Shown here piece after piece: positions 19,074 through 28,401 of a stretch of 64,000 bases of DNA. Source of the DNA: Bacteroidaceae bacterium (lineage in GTDB: Bacteria; Bacteroidota; Bacteroidia; Bacteroidales; Bacteroidaceae); assembly GCA_017379075.1 (NCBI GenBank), contig JAFNXL010000011.1, positions 26,049 through 90,048 of the forward strand, read 5' to 3'. The notes below the pieces were generated by a model that was not told the origin of the DNA, did not search any database, and worked only from the letters and a program-made list of their open reading frames with translations. A program made the position numbers and the translations under genes. Every line of letters begins with the position of its first letter. Position 1 is the stretch's first letter.

Positions 19074-21064
19074 ACTTCTTCAGATTCTATATTCTTGTCG
19101 TTATTCTCCGGTGCGTCTTCCGTCTCCTGTTTTTTTTCATCCGCAGCCAGCAGTTCTTCCGTGCGGCTGGTCCAGGGACGCGGGCCGAAGATTTCTTCCA
19201 CATCCTCGGCAAAGACCACCTCACGCTCAACCAGACGTTCCGCCAGCAAAGCATGCTGCTCGCGGTGTTCACTAAGGATTTGGCAGGCACGGTCGTACTG
19301 CTCGGCAATCATCTTCTTCACATCCTCGTCAATGAGCTGTGCCGTAGTTTCCGAATAGGGACGGTGGAACGAGTATTCATCCGTATTATAATAGCAAATG
19401 TTCTGCAAGCCCTCGCCCATTCCCATATAAGCAATCATGCCGTATGCCTGCTTGGTCACACGTTCCAAATCATTCATGGCACCGCTACTGATATGTCCGG
19501 TACAGAGCTGTTCAGCCGCTCTTCCCGCCAATGTGGCACACATTTCGTCCAACATCTGTTCGCGTGTGGTTATCTGTCGTTCTTCGGGCAGATACCAGGC
19601 TGCGCCCAGTGCACGGCCACGGGGAACGATGGTAACTTTTACCAAGGGGTTGGCATATTCAAGAAGCCAGCTTATGGCTGCATGGCCGGCCTCGTGCAGG
19701 GCAATGGTCTTCTTCTCGGCTGCCGTCATCACCTTGGTTTTCTTTTCCAGACCTCCGATGATACGGTCCACTGCCGCCAGAAAATCCTCGCGGCTGACAT
19801 GCGTCTTGTTGTGGCGCGCAGCAATCAGTGCCGCCTCGTTACATACATTGGCTATGTCCGCACCACTGAAGCCAGGCGTCTGGCGGGCCAGGAAATCCAC
19901 ATCGAGCGAATCGTCGGCCTTGATGGGGCGCAAATGCACCTGGAAGATTTCCTTACGCTCATTCAGGTCGGGAAGGTCGACATATATCTGACGGTCAAAG
20001 CGTCCTGCACGCAGCAATGCCTTGTCCAATACATCAGCACGGTTGGTTGCGGCCAAGATGATGACACCGCTATTGGTGCCAAAACCGTCCATTTCCGTAA
20101 GCAACTGATTGAGCGTGCTTTCGCGCTCGTCATTGCCACCCATAGCCGCACCCTTAGAACGGGCACGTCCCACAGCATCAATCTCGTCAATGAAAATGAT
20201 GCAAGGACTCTTTTCCTTGGCCTGACGGAAGAGATCGCGCACTCGGCTGGCACCCACACCCACAAACATCTCCACAAAGTCGGAACCGGACATGGAGAAG
20301 AAGGGTACGTCCGCCTCGCCTGCTACAGCCTTGGCCAGCAGGGTCTTACCCGTTCCCGGAGGTCCCACCAGCAAGGCGCCTTTGGGAATCTTTCCTCCCA
20401 GTTCAGTAAACTTTTTGGGATTCTTCAGAAACTCCACAATTTCCTGCACCTCCTGCTTGGCACCGGCTTGTCCGGCCACATCGGCAAAGGTTACACGGCC
20501 TACATGGTCCTTTTCTACCAGTCGGGCACGACTTTTGCCCACATTGAAGATTCCCATCGGTCCGCCGCCCGAACCGCCGCCGCCCATGCGACGCATCACA
20601 AACATCCACATGAACAGAAGGAAAATTAGGGGGCCGAAGCTCCACAGGAAATTGCCGAAAAGGCTGCTGTTCTTCTTATAGGTTACATCGCCGTTAAAGT
20701 TACCCAATTCCTGCTGGTCGGCAAGGAACTCGTCCAGTTTGTCATTGGAGGGGTACTCGGTTTCCACATAAGGCACCCTGCCCCTTTCTACGGGCATGTT
20801 CTTGAACACGTCACGAATGTGCTCCGCGTCCACATACATCTGCAGTTCGCCATCGTCCTTGTTGGCAATGATACGCTGGGCATATCCGTTTTCCACATAG
20901 GTCTTGAATTCGCCATAAGCCACAGACTTGCTGCTTCCGCCCATCACGGCTGTCTTGTTGTCACTGGTCAATACCAGATAACCCAATATGCCCGCAATGA
21001 TGACATATATCCAGGTCAGGTTTATCTTGGGCCCGTTATTGTTCTTCTTGTTTTTTTCTTCCAT
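19070..21064 (-). CDS. ftsH: ATP-dependent membrane zinc protease FtsH
   Basis: Membrane-anchored AAA+ protease for quality control of membrane and cytoplasmic proteins. 664 residues: first helix about 15-32, periplasmic part to about 135, second helix about 140-157, a Gly-rich linker, Walker A GPPGTGKT (234-241), Walker [10 protein letters not shown] (about 289), SRH region ATNRADVLD, zinc site HEAGH (457-461), and a low-complexity acidic tail. It lies 42 bases after rsfS and overlaps cdsA by four bases. All key residues are present. Confidence 0.98.
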   Translation of the reverse strand: MEEKNKKNNNGPKINLTWIYVIIAGILGYLVLTSDNKTAVMGGSSKSVAYGEFKTYVENGYAQRIIANKDDGELQMYVDAEHIRDVFKNMPVERGRVPYVETEYPSNDKLDEFLADQQELGNFNGDVTYKKNSSLFGNFLWSFGPLIFLLFMWMFVMRRMGGGGSGGGPMGIFNVGKSRARLVEKDHVGRVTFADVAGQAGAKQEVQEIVEFLKNPKKFTELGGKIPKGALLVGPPGTGKTLLAKAVAGEADVPFFSMSGSDFVEMFVGVGASRVRDLFRQAKEKSPCIIFIDEIDAVGRARSKGAAMGGNDERESTLNQLLTEMDGFGTNSGVIILAATNRADVLDKALLRAGRFDRQIYVDLPDLNERKEIFQVHLRPIKADDSLDVDFLARQTPGFSGADIANVCNEAALIAARHNKTHVSREDFLAAVDRIIGGLEKKTKVMTAAEKKTIALHEAGHAAISWLLEYANPLVKVTIVPRGRALGAAWYLPEERQITTREQMLDEMCATLAGRAAEQLCTGHISSGAMNDLERVTKQAYGMIAYMGMGEGLQNICYYNTDEYSFHRPYSETTAQLIDEDVKKMIAEQYDRACQILSEHREQHALLAERLVEREVVFAEDVEEIFGPRPWTSRTEELLAADEKKQETEDAPENNDKNIESEEV

Positions 21065-21106
21065 TTTTCTCTTTTTCTGATTTTACAATATCCTTTCGGA
21101 AGCACT

Positions 21107-21472
21107 TCAGTCCAAATCGGGGATAAAGGCCAGTTCCGCATCGGCCCACAGATGTTCGATGTCATAGAAGTCGCGCTCCTCCTCCAAGAATATGTGCACC
21201 ATCACGTCCGCATAGTCCATGGCCACCCAATGGGCATAATGCATGCCATCCACAGCCAGGGGATGAATATGCAGTTCGCTGCGCACTTTGTCGTCCACAC
21301 TCGATGCCAGGGCATTAAGCTGTGCGGGCGAACCTCCGGTACATATTATCATGTGGTTGCAAATGGTGTCGGGGATTACGCTCAGGTCCACATCCACTAT
21401 ATTGCGGCCTTTCTTATCTTGAAGTGCATCAATGATGATCTGCACCATTCTTTTTGTACTATCTGATTGCAT
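21107..21472 (-). CDS. rsfS: ribosomal silencing factor RsfS
   Basis: 121-residue RsfS/Iojap protein that binds L14 of the large ribosomal subunit and blocks joining with the small subunit in slow growth. Typical features are IIDALQDKKGRNIVDVDL at the start, MIICTGGSPAQLNALA in the middle, and HWVAMDYADVMVHIFLEEERDFYDIEHLW. It is the first gene of the rsfS-ftsH-cdsA operon, behind a well-formed promoter. Confidence 0.95.
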   Translation of the reverse strand: MQSDSTKRMVQIIIDALQDKKGRNIVDVDLSVIPDTICNHMIICTGGSPAQLNALASSVDDKVRSELHIHPLAVDGMHYAHWVAMDYADVMVHIFLEEERDFYDIEHLWADAELAFIPDLD

Positions 21473-21512
21473 TTTTTGCCGTCTATAAATATATATAAGG
21501 TGAAAAGTCGCA

Positions 21513-21544
21513 CAAAGGTACTGATTGTTACGATAAAAAACAAA
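21513..21544 (-). promoter_or_regulatory. promoter of the rsfS-ftsH-cdsA operon
   Basis: On the minus strand TTTG (21544-21541) is followed after 20 bases by TACCTTTG (21520-21513). The start codon is about 40 bases downstream. Confidence 0.75.
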
Positions 21545-21570
21545 TAATTAACATTTTTTTGCCATAATCG

Positions 21571-21601
21571 TTTGTCACTTCAAAAAAAGTATGTAAATTT
21601 G
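21571..21601 (+). promoter_or_regulatory. promoter of the tRNA-Gln pair
   Basis: TTTG at 21571-21574 and TAAATTTG at 21594-21601 are 19 bases apart. The first tRNA begins 30 bases after the -7 box. Confidence 0.65.
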
Positions 21602-21630
21602 CAGCGCAAAAGAGGAAAAACCTTTTTTAT

Positions 21631-21701
21631 TGGGCTATGGTGTAATGGTAACACTGCAGATTCTGGTCCTGCCTTTCCTGGTTCGAGTCCGGGTAGCCCA
21701 A
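21631..21701 (+). tRNA. tRNA-Gln (anticodon CTG), copy 1
   Basis: Cloverleaf: acceptor TGGGCTA/TAGCCCA, D stem GTGT/ACAC, anticodon loop TTCTGGT (anticodon CTG, reads CAG), T arm CCTGG-TTCGAGT-CCGGG. The anticodon stem GCAGA/CCTGC has an A-C mismatch at its loop-closing pair (31-39). CCA is not encoded. Confidence 0.93.
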
Positions 21702-21757
21702 CTCCTCTGAAGCAACGCAAGCAGGGCTGGAGCCTGGCTGCGAAAACAAAAAACGAT

Positions 21758-21828
21758 TGGGCTATGGTGTAATGGTAACACTGCAGATTCTGGTCCTGCC
21801 TTTCCTGGTTCGAGTCCGGGTAGCCCAA
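21758..21828 (+). tRNA. tRNA-Gln (anticodon CTG), copy 2
   Basis: Identical over its full 71 bases to copy 1, 56 bases downstream, including the A-C mismatch in the anticodon stem. No separate promoter is seen, so the two are probably one transcript. Confidence 0.93.
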
Positions 21829-21879
21829 CAAAAAAAGAGAATCCCACATCAGGTTCTCTTTTTTTTATTTTTATTGCTT

Positions 21880-22923
21880 TCAATACAAATTCAGGAGCGA
21901 TTGCCGGTTGTCCTCTTCGTAATCGCATTGGCCGTAACCCGACTGCATGATTTCCTCCTCCGTCTTGCGCACAAAACGATGTTCCTCATAGTACGGAAAT
22001 TTCGACTTTTCCTTGAACAGTAGAAGGGTGTCCTGCATCAGCCTGCCCTGGTAACGGACGGTGTCCTGGAAATACTCGAAGGAAAACTGCCTCCACAAGT
22101 AGTAGCCCTCCCGCTTTGCCTCCATGGCGGTATGCACATCCAAGGCCAACGGCCCGCTGAAATAGTCCACGTCTCTTGAGTCCAGCATGAAGCCAATCGT
22201 ATCTCCCGCCATGCTGATGTCCTGCATCTGCCATACGGAAAAGCCCGGATAGAAACCTTCGCGGGCATCATAGAACTCATCGCTCGTGCCCCAGAAAAAT
22301 CCGTCCACCACCACGCTATCCTTGAAACGCAGTTCAATGACATTATCCTCTTGGTGCGTATTGAATTCGCCATACTCCCACAAGTAATGAACAATGGAAT
22401 CGGCGGCATATCCCCTCGCTATACCGGCAATGGATTGCGGCCCGTCCTGATGAGGATGGATAATGTCATCCACATACCAGTCCAGATTGCCCCGCAGACT
22501 TTCACGCACAGCCCGGACACGGACAGAACGGATATCGTCCTCGAAAGCGCGGAAACGCACCGCCACCATGGCCGTGTCCTCAATCTGGCTTTCCAGCGTG
22601 ACCATCTCAAGCACCAAGCTGTCGAAATCCTGCAAATCCGTCCAGATATTGGAACTGTACACCAATTCGTTCTCTGGCAATTGGCTCCAGATTCCCCTGA
22701 GACGGGAAGAAAAAACCGATTGGACGTCATAGGCGAAATCGCCTTTGTTATAATGTGTGAAGAGCCCCTCATACAACGCCTTTATGCGCGAAACCGCATC
22801 CGTTCCGCCAACCACCAGAGGCACCTCCACGGGCTCTTCCACGGTCTTTACCTCTGGCTTTTCCCGCTTACAGCCCATGCAAACAAGCAGGGCAAGCAGG
22901 CAGACTAAATTCACACTCTTCAT
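21880..22923 (-). CDS. lipoprotein, function unknown
   Basis: 347 residues from the Met at 22923, chosen because it gives a clean lipoprotein signal (MKSVNLVCLLALLVCMGC, Cys 18). After an acidic, Pro/Val-rich linker come mixed alpha/beta segments with many aromatic and acidic residues; I see no catalytic motif and do not recognise a family. A TAACTTTG promoter box lies 36 bases upstream. It is divergent from truA, and the shared upstream region holds a pair of CCTCnnGAGG dyads. No partner gene is obvious. Confidence 0.7.
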   Translation of the reverse strand: MKSVNLVCLLALLVCMGCKREKPEVKTVEEPVEVPLVVGGTDAVSRIKALYEGLFTHYNKGDFAYDVQSVFSSRLRGIWSQLPENELVYSSNIWTDLQDFDSLVLEMVTLESQIEDTAMVAVRFRAFEDDIRSVRVRAVRESLRGNLDWYVDDIIHPHQDGPQSIAGIARGYAADSIVHYLWEYGEFNTHQEDNVIELRFKDSVVVDGFFWGTSDEFYDAREGFYPGFSVWQMQDISMAGDTIGFMLDSRDVDYFSGPLALDVHTAMEAKREGYYLWRQFSFEYFQDTVRYQGRLMQDTLLLFKEKSKFPYYEEHRFVRKTEEEIMQSGYGQCDYEEDNRQSLLNLY

Positions 22924-22959
22924 CCGTCCTTTTTCTCGTTTCAAACGTCTTTCGGAAAG

Positions 22960-22967
22960 CAAAGTTA
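22960..22967 (-). promoter_or_regulatory. -7 promoter box of the lipoprotein gene
   Basis: TAACTTTG on the minus strand, matching TAnnTTTG; it supports the start at 22923 rather than a longer reading frame. Confidence 0.55.
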
Positions 22968-23030
22968 GCCAATAATTGCCTTTCCCACAAATGTAAGGTC
23001 AGAAATCAGCTGGATTTAACAAGTTTTTCA

Positions 23031-23071
23031 TTTTCCTCGGGAGGGAAAAAGAACGCCCTCCCGAGGGAAAT
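23031..23071. promoter_or_regulatory. paired CCTCnnGAGG dyads, site 2
   Basis: TTTTCCTCGGGAGGGAAA and GCCCTCCCGAGGGAAAT have centres 22 bases apart (23039.5 and 23061.5). They lie between the divergent promoters of the lipoprotein gene and truA. The two dyads are also complementary to one another. Confidence 0.6.
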
Positions 23072-23091
23072 AAAAATACCCCTTCTTTCCT

Positions 23092-23123
23092 TTTGCGCTT
23101 TTAACCATATTTTCTTACCTTTG
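23092..23123 (+). promoter_or_regulatory. promoter of truA
   Basis: TTTG at 23092-23095 and TACCTTTG at 23116-23123, 20 bases apart; start codon 40 bases downstream. Confidence 0.75.
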
Positions 23124-23163
23124 CAGCGGAAATCAATATGGTTCGGAAAGAACAGACAAGACG

Positions 23164-23889
23164 ATGAGATATTTCATATACTTTGCGTATGACGGCACAC
23201 GCTACCACGGTTGGCAGATACAACCCAACGGTATCAGCGTGCAGGAGACATTGCAAAAAGGGCTGTCCACTCTTCTGCGCTGCGAAGTGGAGGTTGTGGG
23301 TGCCGGCCGCACAGATGCCGGAGTGCATGCCCGCACGATGGCGGCCCATTTTGACGCCGGAGAAATTGACTGTCCACAGCTGGCATACAAGCTGAACAAG
23401 ATTCTGCCACCGGACATTGCCGTATCCAAGGTAGAGCGGGTGGCAGACGACCTTCATGCCCGCTTCAGTGCCACCAGCCGCACATACCATTACCATATCC
23501 ACACCCACAAGTCGCCCTTTCTGAACGCCTATAGTTGGCAGGTCTACGGACAGCTTGATTTCCAACGCATGAACGAAGCCGCACAGACCTTGATGGAATA
23601 CCGCGACTTCACCAGTTTCAGCAAAGTGAACACGGACACCAAGACCAACGACTGCACCATCACGCAAGCTTTTTGGGAAGAGACTGCGCCCGGAGTATGG
23701 CGATTCACCATAACGGCCAACCGGTTCCTGCGCAACATGGTGCGTGCCATTGTGGGCACACTCATCGAAGTGGGCAGAGGCAAACTCTCGATAGAAGGCT
23801 TCCGCAAGGTCATTGAAGACAAAGACCGCTGCAGGGCCGGAGAGAGCGTACCAGGAAAAGCGTTATTCCTGGTGGATGTAACATATTAA
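23164..23889 (+). CDS. truA: tRNA pseudouridine synthase A
   Basis: Makes pseudouridine at positions 38-40 of tRNA anticodon arms. 241 residues; catalytic Asp in [11 protein letters not shown] (Asp about 51); [17 protein letters not shown] at the N terminus, SRTYHYHI, and [17 protein letters not shown] near the C terminus are standard. It is followed after 16 bases by an EamA transporter and then DUF3256, as one probable operon. Its substrates include tRNA-Gln, whose genes lie 1.4 kb away; that proximity need not mean anything. Confidence 0.96.
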   Translation: MRYFIYFAYDGTRYHGWQIQPNGISVQETLQKGLSTLLRCEVEVVGAGRTDAGVHARTMAAHFDAGEIDCPQLAYKLNKILPPDIAVSKVERVADDLHARFSATSRTYHYHIHTHKSPFLNAYSWQVYGQLDFQRMNEAAQTLMEYRDFTSFSKVNTDTKTNDCTITQAFWEETAPGVWRFTITANRFLRNMVRAIVGTLIEVGRGKLSIEGFRKVIEDKDRCRAGESVPGKALFLVDVTY

Positions 23890-23905
23890 CAAAGGATTAC
23901 AGTTT

Positions 23906-24823
23906 ATGTGGTTAGCCTTCGCTTTTCTCAGTGCCGCCCTGTTGGGTTGCTACGATGTATTCAAGAAACGCTCGCTCAGCGGCAATGCCGTCATTCCTGT
24001 CCTGTTTCTCAACACACTGTTCTGCAGCCTCATCTTCCTCCCGTTCGTCGGGCTTTCCGCTTCCGGCGAGATTCCTTCCGGCCACCTGTTCCATTCCGAT
24101 TTCGGAGGGTGGGACGTACAGAAGTTCATCGTGCTGAAAAGTTGCATCGTACTGAGCAGTTGGCTCTGCGGCTACTTCGGCATGAAGCATCTTCCGCTCA
24201 CACTGGTGGGGCCCATCAACGCCACACGCCCCATCATGGTACTGTTGGGCGCCATGCTTGTCTTCGGCGAGCAACTCAACCTGTTCCAATGGATTGGCGT
24301 TACACTGGCCATCGTCAGCTTCTTCTTACTGAGCAGAAGCGGGAAAAAGGAAGGAATCGACTTCAAGCACAACCGTTGGGTGGCCATGATCGTGGCGGCA
24401 GCCATACTGGGTGCCATCAGCGGACTTTATGACAAATATCTGATGGCCCCGCCAGAAAACGGTGGTGTGGGACTGCAGCCCATGACCGTGCAGAGCTATT
24501 ACAACTTCTACCAGTTGTTGATGATGAGCGTCATGGTACTGTGCCTTTGGTTTCCTACCCGCCACCGCACCACCCCATTCCGTTGGAAAGGCTCCATCGT
24601 CTGGATCAGCGTTTTCCTCAGCATGGCAGATTTTGCCTATTTCTACGCTCTCAGCATGGACGGAGCCATGGTAAGTATCGTAAGTATGGTACGCCGCGGC
24701 AGCGTGGTGGTCAGCTTCCTGCTGGGAGCCTATCTCTTCCGCGAAAAGAACCTCAAGAGTAAGGCCATCGACCTACTGCTTGTATTGTTAGGACTGATTT
24801 TCCTCTATTTGGGAAGTAAATAA
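23906..24823 (+). CDS. EamA/DMT-family permease
   Basis: 305-residue inner membrane protein with ten predicted helices in two EamA repeats (about 1-140 and 155-300), each ending in a conserved GAMLVFGEQL- or GAYLFREKNL-like helix. Members export or import small metabolites; the substrate is unknown. It begins 16 bases after truA and ends 12 bases before the DUF3256 gene, so all three are probably co-transcribed. Confidence 0.85.
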   Translation: MWLAFAFLSAALLGCYDVFKKRSLSGNAVIPVLFLNTLFCSLIFLPFVGLSASGEIPSGHLFHSDFGGWDVQKFIVLKSCIVLSSWLCGYFGMKHLPLTLVGPINATRPIMVLLGAMLVFGEQLNLFQWIGVTLAIVSFFLLSRSGKKEGIDFKHNRWVAMIVAAAILGAISGLYDKYLMAPPENGGVGLQPMTVQSYYNFYQLLMMSVMVLCLWFPTRHRTTPFRWKGSIVWISVFLSMADFAYFYALSMDGAMVSIVSMVRRGSVVVSFLLGAYLFREKNLKSKAIDLLLVLLGLIFLYLGSK

Positions 24824-24835
24824 ACAAAAAAGAAA

Positions 24836-25447
24836 ATGAGAACATTTTTCCTCATCATGTTGGCAATGAGTGGGCTTTCCACCTTCTCGCAAACAAAGGC
24901 CAAGGAAGTCTTCGCCGTTGCGCCCGACAGTATTTTCCCCTTGCTGACCACCAACAATCGGTTGGACTGCATAGACCTCATCGAAAACAACATGAAAGCC
25001 ACGGTGAAGAACAAGCTGGAACAAAAAGCGGAAATGAGCGTACTCACCGATTCTTACCTCCAAATTAAACCCAGCGAAAGAAGCGTGGTAGAAATCAAGA
25101 TGCTGAACGATTCCGTGTTCTGCCTAATCAACACTTGCCTGGGTCCTGCCCCTGACAGCCGGATTTCATTCTTCACCCGAAATTGGGAACCTTACGCAAT
25201 GACATTCCCCATGCCCCATGCCGCCGATTTCTGGACATCCGTCCCGGATAGCCTCGCAAGAGACGCAAGCTTTGCACAGCGTTCCCTGGAAGACCTCCTG
25301 CTGATTCAAATTTCCGCGGACAAGGAGAACACGGAACTGACGCTAACGATACAAACCTCCGAACTCTCGGGTAAAGAAAAGGAGATAGCACAGAAATACG
25401 TCCAACCCCTCCGTTACCGCTGGAACGGTAAAGGTTTCACACGATAA
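24836..25447 (+). CDS. DUF3256 family secreted protein
   Basis: 203 residues with a signal peptide (MRTFFLIMLAMSGLSTFSQ). The block FAVAPDSIFPLLTTNNRLDCIDL and the repeated LTDSYLQIKPSERSVVEIKML beta segments are typical of the Bacteroidetes family DUF3256, whose function is unknown. It is the last gene of the truA operon and ends at a bidirectional terminator. Confidence 0.8.
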   Translation: MRTFFLIMLAMSGLSTFSQTKAKEVFAVAPDSIFPLLTTNNRLDCIDLIENNMKATVKNKLEQKAEMSVLTDSYLQIKPSERSVVEIKMLNDSVFCLINTCLGPAPDSRISFFTRNWEPYAMTFPMPHAADFWTSVPDSLARDASFAQRSLEDLLLIQISADKENTELTLTIQTSELSGKEKEIAQKYVQPLRYRWNGKGFTR

Positions 25448-25461
25448 AAGCCTTTAAAACG

Positions 25462-25495
25462 CAGAAAATGCGCGGTCTCTCCCGCGCATTTTCTG
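25462..25495. terminator. bidirectional terminator between DUF3256 and GH92 genes
   Basis: A perfect 14-base stem (CAGAAAATGCGCGG / CCGCGCATTTTCTG) with a 6-base loop lies between convergent stop codons. Confidence 0.85.
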
Positions 25496-25519
25496 TATAA
25501 ACTCCTCTGCAAAGAAATC

Positions 25520-27694
25520 TTACTTGACAGGCGTTGCACCCATTGTGAATTCGAGCGTTCCGCCAGCCTTTATCTGATCGTATGTGATGCTTGTTTCGGC
25601 ATGAGGCTTTCCATTGAGCTTAACGTCCTGGATATAAATATTTTCTATGGAGTTGTTGTGGGCAATCACAGTAAAATTCTTTCCGCCGCCCACATTCAAT
25701 GTAGCCTTATGCACGATGGGCGAACCGAATTGGAATTCTCCTGCCGCTGGGTCTACCTGATACAAACCTATTGCAGAAAGGACATACCAAGCAGACATCT
25801 GACCGGCATCTTCGTTTCCACACACACCGCTATGGTCGTCAAAGTAAAGTTCAGTAAGAATCTGGCGCACCCTTTCCGCACACTTCTCCTGATGACCTAC
25901 ATAATTATAAAGGTAGGCAATGTGGTGGCTCGGCTCGTTACCGTGAGCGTACTGGCCGATAAGGCCGGTTACATCAACACCGAAGTTACTTCTGTCACCC
26001 TCTTCCACAAAAAAGGTATCAAGTTTAGCGGTAAAGTGTTCGGGACCGCCCAGAGTGTCCACCAGAGTCTGCACATCGTGGGGCACAAGCCAAGTATACT
26101 GCCAGGCGTTACCCTCGCTGAAGTCCGCATAATGTCTGGCCAGATAGGGATCGAAAGGCTCGCGCCATGTACCGTCAGCCGCTCTGGCACGGACAAGGCG
26201 CACCGAGGGGTCATAATATTTCTCCCAAGACTTGCTGCGATTGCCAAAGTATTCAGCAGCCTCGGCATCGCCCTGCATCTTGGCCACTTTGGCCAGCGAG
26301 GCATCGGCAATGGCATGTTCCATACATCTTGACACCACTTCGGGCTCGTCGCTCTTGTCATAAGGGATGAAGCCGTACTCCTTAATGTATCCCACACCAC
26401 GGTCTTCGCGCATGGAAGACTTCTTCATCGCCTCCAGTGCGGCAGGCACATCCTTCACATAGCCCTTCAGACAAAGGTCGGCCAGACAGATCACCGCCGG
26501 ATTGCCAGGCATACAGTTGGTTTCCCAACCCTGTAAGTGCCATACGGGGAGCGTACCCTGCTGCTCATAGATATTCATGAAGGTAGACACCAGCGATGTG
26601 GACATCTCTTCATTGATTAGGGTGAAGAGAGGATATGCCGCTCTGTAAGTATCCCAAAGAGAAAGCATGGTATATTGCTTCTCCTCGGCTTGGTGATTCT
26701 TGCCGTCGGCACCACGATACTCGCCGTTCACATCACTGAAGAGCGAGGGTGCAATCATCGAGTGATACATGGCGGTGTAGAAGATACGCTGCTGTTTCTC
26801 GTCCATAGGTTCAATGTCAATGCGGCCAAGTTCTTCGTTCCACTTGTTCTTGGTCTCCGCATATACGCGGTCAAAATCCCAGCCAGAAAGTTCTGCGGCA
26901 AGGTTTTCTGCGGCATTCTCACAACTTACGGCAGAGATGCCCACCTTTACAAGAACCTTCTTCTCCTTAGACGTGTCGAATTTTAATGCTGTGGCATATT
27001 CATCATGCACGATATGCATTTCTTCCTGACCGATAATAGGTTGAGAAAATTCTGCCACAAAATACACGATATGGTTTGCCCAACCCTCTGAATGTCTGAA
27101 ACCCTTCACATGTGTGGGGTCTACCACTTCAAGACTCCAGTCGGTGGTTCTGTCACCGCAGGCTCCGGTACAGGGATCAATCAGAATGGCCGACTGCTCA
27201 TCGGTAAAAGTATATTCATGCAAGCCAGTCCTGTCGGTTGTTGTCAGACGCACATTCACGCCATAGTCCGGCAACTCCACGGTATAGAGACCAGGTTTCA
27301 CACTTTCAAGATTATGGTCAAGTCTTGCGAACAAATGCTTGCAATCTGCTTCCCTTGAATCCAGATAGCGGTTGTCAATCTTCTCCTTTCCGGGAGCAAA
27401 AGGCATAAAAAGGATGTCTCCAAGATCGCCACAGCCCGTACCGGTGAGGCGGGTATGGGAGAATCCGAAAACCAGCGAATCACTGTAATGATAACCAGAA
27501 CACCAATCCCAGTCCTCTACAATCTGATGGGGGCCGAGCTGCACCATACCGAATGGAGTGCTGGCACCAACAAAGACATGCCCATGACCGCCAGAACCAA
27601 TGTAGGGGTCGACAAAGGCAGTGTAATCCTTCTTGTCGCCGCATGAAGCGAGAAGCATTACCACACACATTGCACTAAATAAGATTTTCTTCAT
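25520..27694 (-). CDS. GH92 alpha-mannosidase, lipoprotein
   Basis: Calcium-dependent exo-alpha-mannosidase family, acting on high-mannose N-glycans or yeast mannan; linkage cannot be assigned. 724 residues; lipoprotein signal MKKILFSAMCVVMLLASC (Cys 18). Family blocks include FVDPYIGSGGHGHVFVGA, PFGMVQLGP, DWCSGYHYSD, ALWD-like LSLWDTYRAAYPLFTLI, GYIKEYGFIPYD, EGNAWQYTW and GNEPSHHIAYLYNY. The GNEPSHH and DTYR motifs carry family metal and acid residues. A terminator and rpmE2 lie upstream on the same strand; no mannan uptake locus is adjacent. Confidence 0.93.
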   Translation of the reverse strand: MKKILFSAMCVVMLLASCGDKKDYTAFVDPYIGSGGHGHVFVGASTPFGMVQLGPHQIVEDWDWCSGYHYSDSLVFGFSHTRLTGTGCGDLGDILFMPFAPGKEKIDNRYLDSREADCKHLFARLDHNLESVKPGLYTVELPDYGVNVRLTTTDRTGLHEYTFTDEQSAILIDPCTGACGDRTTDWSLEVVDPTHVKGFRHSEGWANHIVYFVAEFSQPIIGQEEMHIVHDEYATALKFDTSKEKKVLVKVGISAVSCENAAENLAAELSGWDFDRVYAETKNKWNEELGRIDIEPMDEKQQRIFYTAMYHSMIAPSLFSDVNGEYRGADGKNHQAEEKQYTMLSLWDTYRAAYPLFTLINEEMSTSLVSTFMNIYEQQGTLPVWHLQGWETNCMPGNPAVICLADLCLKGYVKDVPAALEAMKKSSMREDRGVGYIKEYGFIPYDKSDEPEVVSRCMEHAIADASLAKVAKMQGDAEAAEYFGNRSKSWEKYYDPSVRLVRARAADGTWREPFDPYLARHYADFSEGNAWQYTWLVPHDVQTLVDTLGGPEHFTAKLDTFFVEEGDRSNFGVDVTGLIGQYAHGNEPSHHIAYLYNYVGHQEKCAERVRQILTELYFDDHSGVCGNEDAGQMSAWYVLSAIGLYQVDPAAGEFQFGSPIVHKATLNVGGGKNFTVIAHNNSIENIYIQDVKLNGKPHAETSITYDQIKAGGTLEFTMGATPVK

Positions 27695-27730
27695 GACATT
27701 GTAAAATTAATAAACGATCCTTAAAAGAAA

Positions 27731-27767
27731 AACAGGTGCTAATACCAGAAGGTATCCACACCTGTTG
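27731..27767 (-). terminator. terminator of rpmE2
   Basis: A stem with AACAGGTG / CACCTGTT ends and an inner ATACC / GGTAT pair is followed on the minus strand by a T-rich run. It separates rpmE2 from GH92. Confidence 0.7.
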
Positions 27768-27792
27768 TTTTTCTCTTGATCCAGTACCTCGA

Positions 27793-28044
27793 TTACTTCT
27801 TGGCTCTGGCGTAGCGGCTCATGAACTTGTCCACACGACCTGCGGTGTCCACCAACTTGCTCTTACCAGTATAGAAGGGGTGAGAGGTGTTAGAGATTTC
27901 CAACTTAACTACAGGATAAGTCTCGCCCTCGAACTCAACGGTATCGTTGGTCTTGCAAGTAGAGCGGCTCAGGAACATATCGCCGTTGCTCATGTCCTTG
28001 AACACAACAGTACGATAGTTTTCGGGATGAATGCCTTGTTTCAT
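27793..28044 (-). CDS. rpmE2: 50S ribosomal protein L31 type B
   Basis: 83-residue bL31 of the type lacking the zinc-binding Cys cluster (only one Cys). It starts MKQGIHPENYRTVVF and has NTSHPFYTGKSKLVDTAGRVDKF, which are diagnostic. Type B L31 normally serves the ribosome without zinc. It has its own TACCTTTG promoter about 95 bases upstream and a terminator after it, so it is a single-gene unit. Confidence 0.95.
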   Translation of the reverse strand: MKQGIHPENYRTVVFKDMSNGDMFLSRSTCKTNDTVEFEGETYPVVKLEISNTSHPFYTGKSKLVDTAGRVDKFMSRYARAKK

Positions 28045-28139
28045 ATCTTTAATATTTTTATTATTTATCTTCTTGATATATAGCTGGTAACTATATGTGT
28101 AATGGTCTGTATAACGAGTTGAAATGCTTTTTCAGCATG

Positions 28140-28147
28140 CAAAGGTA
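28140..28147 (-). promoter_or_regulatory. -7 promoter box of rpmE2
   Basis: TACCTTTG on the minus strand; it predicts a leader of about 90 bases, long enough for autoregulatory structure. I see no clear structure in it. Confidence 0.6.
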
Positions 28148-28340
28148 TAGGATTTTGCCGAATCAGCCAAAGTTTTTAAGGATAATTTTCTGATTTTCCC
28201 CTTGTTTTGTCTTTCACGCATGATTCGGGCAATGTATCTGCAACCACTGAAATCGGGAAAACTGAGCGCCAAAGTGGCCGTTTCTTGCAATCGGCTCTAA
28301 AAAAATGAGCAAAAGATGCCCAAATTCGTGCAGATTTATG

Positions 28341-28348
28341 TACCTTTG
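28341..28348 (+). promoter_or_regulatory. -7 promoter box of the aldolase gene
   Basis: TACCTTTG, with the start codon 53 bases downstream. The divergent gap 28045-28401 holds only this and the rpmE2 promoter. Confidence 0.65.
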
Positions 28349-28401
28349 CACACAGAAAGTCATTTCATTATTAATATAATAACAAATTCTACTTAACGAT
28401 T

